Origin: Streptomyces sp. SirexAA-E
Lineage (GTDB): Bacteria; Actinomycetota; Actinomycetes; Streptomycetales; Streptomycetaceae
Length of the DNA stretch: 64,000 nt
Reading direction: 5' to 3'
Assembly (NCBI RefSeq): GCF_000177195.2
Contig: NC_015953.1
Location: 6,944,001 to 7,008,000, forward strand
The first letter of the stretch is position 1; the number at the start of each line of letters is the position of its first letter. Below, piece by piece: positions 58,716 to 64,000 of this stretch. A program made the translations under genes and the position numbers. The notes under the pieces were generated by a model. That model did not search any database. It was given only the letters and a program-made list of their open reading frames with translations, and was not told where the DNA came from.

Positions 58716-59480
58716 ATGCCACAGACCACGCTCATCACCGGCGCCGCCCGTGGCCTGGGGGCGGCCATCGCGCGGCAACTCGGAACGTGCGGACATCACG
58801 TGATCGTCAACTACCGGACCGGTGGCGCCGACGCGGCCGAAGTCGTGCGTGACATCGAGGCCACCGGCGGCAGCGCGTCGAGCGCCAGGGCCGACGTCAC
58901 CGAGCCGTCCGCCGTCGATGAGCTGGTGACCGGGATCCTCGCCACTCACGGGCGAATCGACACGGTCGTCGTCAACGCCAATACCGCTCCGCCGCCGTTC
59001 GCTGCGCTGGCCGACTTGTCGTGGTCGGCATTCGCGGCCAAGGTCACCGGCGAGCTTGCCGGTGCCTTCCACATCACCAAGCGCGTCCTCGCGCCCATGC
59101 GGGACCAGGGCGCGGGTCGGATCATCTACATCGGAAGCACCGCTGCGGACTACGTCGGCGAAGGCCGGCTCGCGCACGGCACAGCGAAATCCGCGTTGGC
59201 CACCTTCGCCCGCCACGTCGCTGCGGAGAGCGCGCGCGACGGCGTCAGCGTGCTCGTCGTAGCGCCCGGGACGGTCCGGACGCCAGCCACCACGGAAGTC
59301 CTGACCGGCGAGCGCGGCGCTGTCCTCGCCCGCGAGTCCGTGCTGGGACGGGTGCTCGAGCCCGAAGACGTCGCCGCCGCGGTGGCGCTGGCCGCCGACC
59401 CCGCACTCCACGCGGCCACCGGCACGACTCTGCGGGTCGACGGCGGCTGGTCGGTCCTCGTCGGCGGCCCGGCCGGCTGA
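58716..59480 (+). CDS. Divergent SDR lacking the catalytic tyrosine
   Basis: A 254-residue SDR-fold protein. Cofactor motif TGAARGLGAAIARQLG is intact and the C-terminus ends in the family's GTTLRVDGGWSVL. The active site is altered: Ser141 (IYIGSTAADY) and Lys158 (HGTAK) are in place but the residue at the YxxxK tyrosine is His154, and NNAG is replaced by NANT. GGAGG precedes the ATG. It may have an altered reaction or act without catalysis. Probably induced under control of the divergent HxlR regulator. The 290 bases after it show no convincing gene. Confidence 0.85.
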   Translation: MPQTTLITGAARGLGAAIARQLGTCGHHVIVNYRTGGADAAEVVRDIEATGGSASSARADVTEPSAVDELVTGILATHGRIDTVVVNANTAPPPFAALADLSWSAFAAKVTGELAGAFHITKRVLAPMRDQGAGRIIYIGSTAADYVGEGRLAHGTAKSALATFARHVAAESARDGVSVLVVAPGTVRTPATTEVLTGERGAVLARESVLGRVLEPEDVAAAVALAADPALHAATGTTLRVDGGWSVLVGGPAG

Positions 59481-59770
59481 GTACTCACGACCGGATCGGA
59501 TCGAACGGCCTGGGTGTATCGAACCGCGGCGTCGTTGACGCGGAGGTTTCGATCAAAGGCGAAGACCTCCGTGTGTGCGGTGGAGGCGTCCAGTGACCTG
59601 AGTCGGAGATCCGCCGCTGGTCGGACACGAGTCGTCCGGGGCCGAAGAATCCGCCGTTGTCGGTCACTGCTGCCCAGCCGGCTGTGCTGGAAGGCTGGTC
59701 ACGCCGTCGCGCGACGGCTCAGGCCTTGGCTCAGCGATCGCGGACCGTGCCGGAGTGAGCTGAGGGCCCA

Positions 59771-60148
59771 TCAGGTATCGCTCGCCGTACGCCAGGCGTT
59801 GCGCAGGGCAGGTCCCACTTCTTCCCCACCGAGGAAGTGCGTCCTCGTGCCGGGCAGCGTGGGAAGCTCGGCCCAGTGAGTCACACCGCCGTCGCTGCCG
59901 GGGGTGCAGGGGAAGCGGATGACACCGTCGGAGTCGACGAAGCAGTCGCGCGTCACTTCACCGTTGTCGAAGTGACGGGGGGTGAAGTACATCGTCGCTA
60001 CCAGCCAGAACTCCTCACCCGGTGCCGCGTCACCATCCCCGCTTCCGGCTGGGTATCTCCCGGTGATCGCCGCCGCAACCGGGACCCCTTCCCGCGGAAG
60101 CGCCTCACGCACATCTGTCCAGGTCACTGTGGCTTTGAGATCAGCCAT
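59771..60148 (-). CDS. Small DUF551-like protein
   Basis: A 125-residue protein. ATVTWTDVREALPREGVPVA at the start and GVTHWAELPTLPG near the end resemble the DUF551 layout (a W-x-x-V-x-E-x-L-P start and a V-T-H-W-x-x-L-P end), a small beta-rich domain often found in phage and mobile DNA. In the middle WLVATMYFTPRHFDNGEVTR is well formed. Start at 60148 is the first good Met; the frame is open much further upstream but that part does not look like protein. Function unknown. Confidence 0.6.
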   Translation of the reverse strand: MADLKATVTWTDVREALPREGVPVAAAITGRYPAGSGDGDAAPGEEFWLVATMYFTPRHFDNGEVTRDCFVDSDGVIRFPCTPGSDGGVTHWAELPTLPGTRTHFLGGEEVGPALRNAWRTASDT

Positions 60149-60513
60149 CTCCGCCCTCACCGCATCCTTTCCGCCCGCCGAAACGCAGACAGGTCTGCTC
60201 TGCACGGACCCTCCCGGCAGAGACCATCTGACAGGACCGCTTGGCGCTTGCGAAGGTTGCTTTCGAGCGTATGCAAGCGGCGGTGGCCGAACAGGAAGTC
60301 GGGGGTGTTCGAGCGCCGAGCGCCCACCGGGTGCCAGGAGCAGCCGGCGAGAGGCGGCCGGCCATGTCGCCGACCCTGCCCGGGCGGGCGGACCCGAAAA
60401 CCCGTGGTGGTGCGGCCACCGGCGCAGGAGGGTGCCCGGCTGCGAGCCCACGTTCCAGGCGAAGGTGGTGAAGGTGCGTTCGAAGCGCCGCGCGATCAGA
60501 CCCTCACGTTGGA
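60149..60513. other. Gap without recognised gene
   Basis: Several overlapping frames are open, as expected at this base composition, but none has protein-like composition or a ribosome site. Nothing recognised. Confidence 0.4.
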
Positions 60514-60830
60514 TCACTTAGGGACCAAGTCAGCCCACCGTCCTGGCGGCTGCCACGCTCGTAACGTTGCGTGAGTTTGCGAGGGAGTGGACCGCCGCTT
60601 GCCGTGCACCGTCAACGACCAGAAGGTCCACCCGTCCACCTGGTCGTCGCCGGTCGCCATCCGCGCCGCCAACGTGGGTGTGAAGGGGCGAGGTTCGCGT
60701 GCGTCCGACGGCTGAGCAGGATCGAGACGCCTTGGCACAGCTTGTCGAGGTTGACGCGGACTCCTGCGAAGTCGAGCTGTACGAGCGCGCGGCGGACCCC
60801 CAAGCGCTTTCAATCGATCGCGCTCCAGAG
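60514..60830 (-). pseudogene. Possible decayed gene of unknown family
   Basis: On the minus strand two neighbouring frames each hold a protein-like stretch that could join after one shift near 60690: RRALVQLDFAGVRVNLDKLC, QGVSILLSRRTH in one, and FTPTLAARMATGDDQVDGWT, FWSLTVHGKRRS in the other. The family is not recognised. Because the region is next to transposase and regulator remnants, a frameshifted old gene is plausible; it could also be chance. Confidence 0.3.
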
Positions 60831-60922
60831 GTCGCGGGCCGGGCAGTACGCCAGGCATGTGCGACGTCTTTGGGAGCGTCAACATATCCAAGGCAGTTGA
60901 GAGGCAGCCTTCCGAACATCTG

Positions 60923-61239
60923 ATGGTTGGTCCGGGCGTGCCGTTGACTGACGCCCAGTGTGCATGCGTCGAGCTGTTGCTGCCGGACCGGACACCTCGA
61001 CTGGGGCGTCGCCGCCGGATCCGGGCGGCAATCCCGCAGCCAGCCGACCAGGCCGCGAACCGCAAGCGGCTCGGCAACCGCGGCGGACGACCTCCAGCCT
61101 TCGACCGCACCGCCCACAAGCAGCGACACACCGTCGAGTGCTGCGTCGACAGGCTCAAGCAATGGCGCGCGGCCTGGCCAACCGCTCCGACAAGACCGCC
61201 ACCATCTACCTCGCCGCCATCCTCATCGGGTCAGGGTGA
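60923..61239 (+). pseudogene. IS5-family transposase remnant
   Basis: The N-terminal end VPLTDAQCACVELLLPDRTP, RLGRRRRIR is joined almost directly to a C-terminal part (QPADQAANRKRLGNRGGRPP, AFDRTAHKQRHTVECCVDRL), so most of the catalytic core is missing. A shift after DRLKQW is needed to reach the native end (NRSDKTATIYLAAILIGSG). These blocks match IS5-type streptomycete transposases. No clear inverted ends were found; the element is dead. Confidence 0.7.
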
Positions 61240-61274
61240 TCCAGAAGACCCGGCGTATTGCACTCTGACTGCAC

Positions 61275-61433
61275 TTGCGCGACGTGTCGAACCTCCGTCG
61301 GCTCTTCCAGCGCGCCACGGGGGTCACGCCGTCGGAGTACCGGAGCCGCTACGGCATCGCGGCACGAGCCGGCCGACAGGGCGACCTCTCGACGGGTCAG
61401 CCGGCGAGGATCCGCTCCACTCCCTCCCGATAG
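61275..61433 (+). pseudogene. C-terminal tail of an AraC-family regulator
   Basis: LRDVSNLRRLFQRATGVTPS EYRSRYG is the second helix-turn-helix of AraC regulators, here without any upstream domain; it begins about 35 bases after the transposase remnant. The remaining frame ends at 61433, overlapping the 3' end of the epimerase-like gene on the other strand by 37 bases. The IS5 element probably destroyed this regulator, which by position once controlled the neighbouring gene. Confidence 0.65.
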
Positions 61434-62317
61434 CTCGTGACCTGGAAGTCGGGAAAGCGTGCCGTGAACTTCGAGCTGTCGAAGATGTTGTCGTCGCGGT
61501 AGCGGACGAGCAGCTCGAACATCTCGTCGAGGGGCTTCACGAAGCGGCGCCCGAGGCCAAAAGCGAGCATCGGCAGCACCGTGTAGCCGACCTTTCGGCC
61601 GGTGACCTCGCCGGCGATCTCGATGAGCTGGGCGTAGGACTGCCGGTCCGGATCGACCGGCAGGTGCCACGTCTGTCCGTAGGCATCGGGCGTGTTGCCG
61701 AGCAGGGCGAGAGCCCGGCTCGCGTCGGGGGTCCAGATCAGGGAACGCTCGGCATGGGCGTCGACCGGGACGAACGGCCGCTTGCCCGCCTTGATCCGGT
61801 CGAACACCAACGAGTTCGTGTAGCTCTTCGTCCGGCCGGGACCGTAGAACTCGGGCGCTCGTCCGATGAGGGCTTCGACCCGTTCGGCCCGCATGGCCTC
61901 GAGCAGCATGGTGGCGAGCTCCGCGCGGACCCGTCCCTTGCGTCCGCCCGGTGCGAATGCCGTCGACTCGGTCTGGGGCGTCGACGTTCCGGGATACATG
62001 TAGGTGTTGTCGAAGAAGACGAGCTTCGTGCCGTGTTCGGCGCAGGCGTCGATGACGTTGCGCATCATGACGGGGAACTGTCGCTCCCACAGCTCCGAGT
62101 CCAGGGGCAGGCCGACGGTGAGGTAGGCGATGCCGCTGCCCGCGACGGCACGGCTGGTGGCGTCGGCGTCGGTGAGGTCTGCGGCCACGAGCTCGTCGGT
62201 GTCGTTCACCCTTGACGGCTTTCGGCTGACGAGGCGGATGTCCTTGGTGTGGTTGCGGTGGAGCTCGTTCACGAGCTCGTCGGCGATCGGCCCGCCGGCG
62301 CCGAGAACAGTCTGCAT
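61397..62317 (-). CDS. NAD-dependent epimerase/dehydratase-like protein
   Basis: A 306-residue extended-SDR-type protein. The N-terminal cofactor motif is MQTVLGAGGPIADELVNELH, followed by VAADLTDADATSRAVAGSGI and LVFFDNTYMYPGTSTPQTES TAF; RAPEFYGPG and SLIWTPDASRALALLGNT follow. The classical YxxxK is not obvious, as in the NmrA-like/atypical groups. Start at 62317 with AAGGAGA upstream; longer in-frame extensions are ignored. Substrate unknown. Confidence 0.82.
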   Translation of the reverse strand: MQTVLGAGGPIADELVNELHRNHTKDIRLVSRKPSRVNDTDELVAADLTDADATSRAVAGSGIAYLTVGLPLDSELWERQFPVMMRNVIDACAEHGTKLVFFDNTYMYPGTSTPQTESTAFAPGGRKGRVRAELATMLLEAMRAERVEALIGRAPEFYGPGRTKSYTNSLVFDRIKAGKRPFVPVDAHAERSLIWTPDASRALALLGNTPDAYGQTWHLPVDPDRQSYAQLIEIAGEVTGRKVGYTVLPMLAFGLGRRFVKPLDEMFELLVRYRDDNIFDSSKFTARFPDFQVTSYREGVERILAG

Positions 62318-62671
62318 GGGGTCTCCTTGAGGTGGATGGTGCGGGTGCCGACGACCGCCCCGCTGCGGGTGGCGTCGTGCCACCAGGGATGCGGTCGACC
62401 AGCGCGGCCGGGTGCGGACCCAGCCGACGTCGTCGTTGGCCGAACCTTCGGGCACCTGGTCGCTGGTGTGGTGCCAGCGTGCCACCGAGGTGCACGAGAA
62501 GGGGCGATGAGCGAGGTCGTCGACTGACCCGACCGGGCGTCAGCGTGTCGTCGCCCAGGCTGATGGCGAGGGCCGGTGTGTGATCGGCTGCTCGACCGCC
62601 TACGCCGGTCGGCCCGTCGAGCGCGATGCGGCCCATTCCCGCAGGGCTCGGGGCCGTCGGGCGTACGCTAT
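62318..62671. other. Divergent intergenic region
   Basis: Between the epimerase-like gene and the TetR gene. Apart from a 7-bp hairpin (gctcgac at 62590-62596 with 62616-62622) no gene or clear element is seen. Confidence 0.4.
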
Positions 62672-62686
62672 GTTCACAGTGCTAAC
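62672..62686. promoter_or_regulatory. TetR operator A (before TetR gene)
   Basis: GTTCACAGTGCTAAC, a 15-bp imperfect palindrome 25 bases upstream of the TetR start codon. It shares the pattern GTTnrCrGTGCTmAC with the two sites before the acetoacetate-decarboxylase-like gene, indicating autoregulation. Confidence 0.65.
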
Positions 62687-62711
62687 CAAGCATAGGAGGG
62701 CTAAGTAAGCA

Positions 62712-63287
62712 ATGTCAACATCAGGGAAGAGCGGCTACCACCACGGCGACCTGCGGGCGGCCCTGCTGTCGACCGCGATGGAGATGCTGGAGGGTGGCGA
62801 GCCCTTCTCGCTGCGCGCCGTCGCGCGCCAGGCGGGCGTGTCGCCGACCGCGCCGTATCGCCACTTCAGGGACCGCGACGCCCTGGAGTCCGCGCTGGCC
62901 GTCGAGGGGTTCCGGGACCTGCTGGCCGACCTGGGTGGCGGGCGTGACCTGCCCGCCTCGCTCCCGGACCTGGCTGAGTTCGCCGTCGCCTACGTTGCCT
63001 TCGCGCTGCGGCGCCCGGCCCTGTTCCGCGTGATGTTCGGCAAGCCGTGCGACGACGCCGGCGACGAGAGGGTCAAGGCCGCCGACGCTCTGCACCGGCT
63101 GCTGGCCGACGCGCTCCATCGCCTCTTCCCCGACGCGGACGCCTCGGCCCTGGCCGTGGCCGGGTGGGGGCTCGCCCACGGGCTCGCCTGCCTGTACCTC
63201 GACGGCAAGCTGCAGGCCGCGTCGGGCGAGGAGGTCGCCGACCGGGTGCGCGACGCCTTCCTCGCCATCGCGTCGGTCGGCTCCTGA
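62712..63287 (+). CDS. TetR-family regulator with WHG-type C-terminus
   Basis: A 191-residue TetR regulator: GYHHGDLRAALLSTAMEMLE, LRAVARQAGVSPTAPYRHFR (residues about 8-55), then a TetR_C_33/WHG-like domain with FALRRPALFRVMFGKPC and AVAGWGLAHGLACLYLDGKL. GGAGGG precedes the ATG. One 15-bp operator lies before it and two more before the next gene, so it should repress itself and the acetoacetate-decarboxylase-like gene. Confidence 0.88.
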   Translation: MSTSGKSGYHHGDLRAALLSTAMEMLEGGEPFSLRAVARQAGVSPTAPYRHFRDRDALESALAVEGFRDLLADLGGGRDLPASLPDLAEFAVAYVAFALRRPALFRVMFGKPCDDAGDERVKAADALHRLLADALHRLFPDADASALAVAGWGLAHGLACLYLDGKLQAASGEEVADRVRDAFLAIASVGS

Positions 63288-63327
63288 CGGGTGCCACCCG
63301 CCCGTCGGACGCCCCGCATCCCTCCTT

Positions 63328-63342
63328 GTTGACGGTGCTCAC
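63328..63342. promoter_or_regulatory. TetR operator B with overlapping -35
   Basis: GTTGACGGTGCTCAC. It contains TTGACG (63329-63334), a likely -35 for the decarboxylase-like gene, with GACCCT (63352-63357) as a possible -10 after 17 bases. Binding here would block RNA polymerase. Confidence 0.6.
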
Positions 63343-63361
63343 ATCCCGTGCGACCCTCGAC

Positions 63362-63376
63362 GTTAGCAGTGCTCAC
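63362..63376. promoter_or_regulatory. TetR operator C
   Basis: GTTAGCAGTGCTCAC, the most symmetrical of the three sites (6 of 7 half-site positions match), 34 bases after operator B and 15 bases before the start codon. Confidence 0.65.
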
Positions 63377-63391
63377 ATTGGAGGGCGGTCC

Positions 63392-64000
63392 ATGGCATCG
63401 ACCGGCAAGCTGAACGACCGGACCGTAGAGGTCGATCTCGGAGGGCGTCTCGTCACCGTCCCTGAAGGCGGTCTCTACGACCGGTTCCGCATGGACACCG
63501 ACCTCGACGAGGTCGAGCGGGACCCGCGGGTCAGCAGCGTCGACTTCTTCCGCCGGATGCCGAAGAGCCGCGTTGATTCCCGCATCGGGCCCACGCTGAC
63601 GCCGAACTTCTACTACCGCATCTCCACGACCCGGCTCACGATGCTCGCGCCGACCAAGACGATCCGGGCCCGTCTGCCCCGGGAGCTGGACCCACTCGAG
63701 ATCGTCCCGGGGCTCGGGATCGTCTCCGTGATGGCCTTTCGGTACGACGTCTGCGACATCGACTTCTACACCGAGGCCGCGGTCGGCATCGCCGTGAAGC
63801 CGGCCCGGCACGGTGGACTGGGCCTGCTCGACCTGGTCACCGGGCTCAAGAACGACTCCCTGCACTCCTACGTCCTCTCGCTCCCGGTCAACACCGAGAT
63901 CGCGCAGGTGCGCGGCCACGACGGCTACGGGTTCCCCAAGTGGGTCGCCGAACTCGACGTCGACATCGACACCGCGCGCACCTCCATCAGGGTCGCCAAC
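63392..64000 (+). CDS. Acetoacetate-decarboxylase-family protein, 3' end outside window
   Basis: The frame runs open from the ATG at 63392 (GGAGGG upstream) to the window end, 203 residues. The sequence matches the ADC fold: TLTPNFYYRISTTRLTMLAP, FRYDVCDIDFYTEAAVGIAV, and RGHDGYGFPKWVAELDVD, in which Lys183 corresponds to the Schiff-base lysine region of acetoacetate decarboxylase. ADC-like proteins can decarboxylate or hydrate oxo-acids. It is repressed, by inference, by the neighbouring TetR through two operators. Confidence 0.85.
   Translation, partial: MASTGKLNDRTVEVDLGGRLVTVPEGGLYDRFRMDTDLDEVERDPRVSSVDFFRRMPKSRVDSRIGPTLTPNFYYRISTTRLTMLAPTKTIRARLPRELDPLEIVPGLGIVSVMAFRYDVCDIDFYTEAAVGIAVKPARHGGLGLLDLVTGLKNDSLHSYVLSLPVNTEIAQVRGHDGYGFPKWVAELDVDIDTARTSIRVAN

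Noticed and set aside
60530..61162. 210-codon minus-strand frame across the transposase remnant
   Set aside because: Its upstream half is the shadow of the transposase pieces; only short stretches below 60830 look protein-like and are listed separately at low confidence.

Overview
The window is very GC-rich DNA with a strong codon-position bias, many translationally coupled start/stop overlaps (ATGA, GTGA, TGATG) and actinobacterial gene content. Together with a polycyclic tetramate macrolactam (PTM) gene cluster and a Zur-controlled set of zinc-free ribosomal proteins, this points to a Streptomyces chromosome, probably an accessory or arm-proximal part. No rRNA, tRNA or CRISPR array was seen.

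Region by region. (1) 1-13.6 kb: 3' part of a PTM cluster of the frontalamide/HSAF type: the end of the hybrid PKS-NRPS (ftdB), two phytoene-desaturase-like flavoenzymes (ftdC, ftdD), a medium-chain reductase (ftdE) and a P450 (ftdF), closed by a strong hairpin. The A-domain code reads as ornithine, as expected for PTMs. (2) 13.6-18.1 kb: redox genes (Zn-ADH, quinone-oxidoreductase type MDR, cupin, SDR) and an XRE/MmyB-type regulator. (3) 18.2-20.7 kb: zinc-starvation island: rpmG, rpmE2, a CobW-like protein and rpsR2 on the minus strand, rpmB2 and rpsN2 on the plus strand, around one Zur box placed inside a promoter spacer. (4) 21-29.3 kb: DUF1648 protein, a peptide/nickel-type ABC importer operon ending in a methyltransferase, an F420-type LLM oxidoreductase and a lipoprotein. 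(5) 29.5-34 kb: HupE/UreJ-like membrane protein, a secreted phosphatase with a PHO-box-like repeat, and a WxL-binding-type surface protein. (6) 34-44.7 kb: mixed redox genes and regulators, including a CYP152 peroxygenase, an SDR remnant and a 181-bp MITE-like element with perfect terminal inverted repeats. (7) 45-57.7 kb: a latex clearing protein (rubber oxygenase, lcp) with all known catalytic residues, followed by a tandem TetR, alcohol and aldehyde dehydrogenases, a DUF4334 protein, acyl-CoA synthetase, acyl-CoA dehydrogenase, an LLM oxidoreductase and a broken CaiB/alpha-methylacyl-CoA racemase. This gene set fits breakdown of oligo-isoprenoid aldehydes and methyl-branched acids. (8) 58-64 kb: HxlR/SDR pair, a decayed stretch with IS5-transposase and AraC remnants, an NAD-dependent epimerase-like protein, and a TetR plus acetoacetate-decarboxylase-family gene linked by three similar 15-bp operators.

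How the genes work together: ftdB-F are translationally coupled or closely spaced and should act as one pathway. The zinc island swaps zinc-binding ribosomal proteins for zinc-free copies when zinc is scarce. The 45-57.7 kb block reads as a catabolic unit under several TetR regulators, with one step (the racemase) lost. Everything stated about function is from reading motifs by eye; no database search was run.
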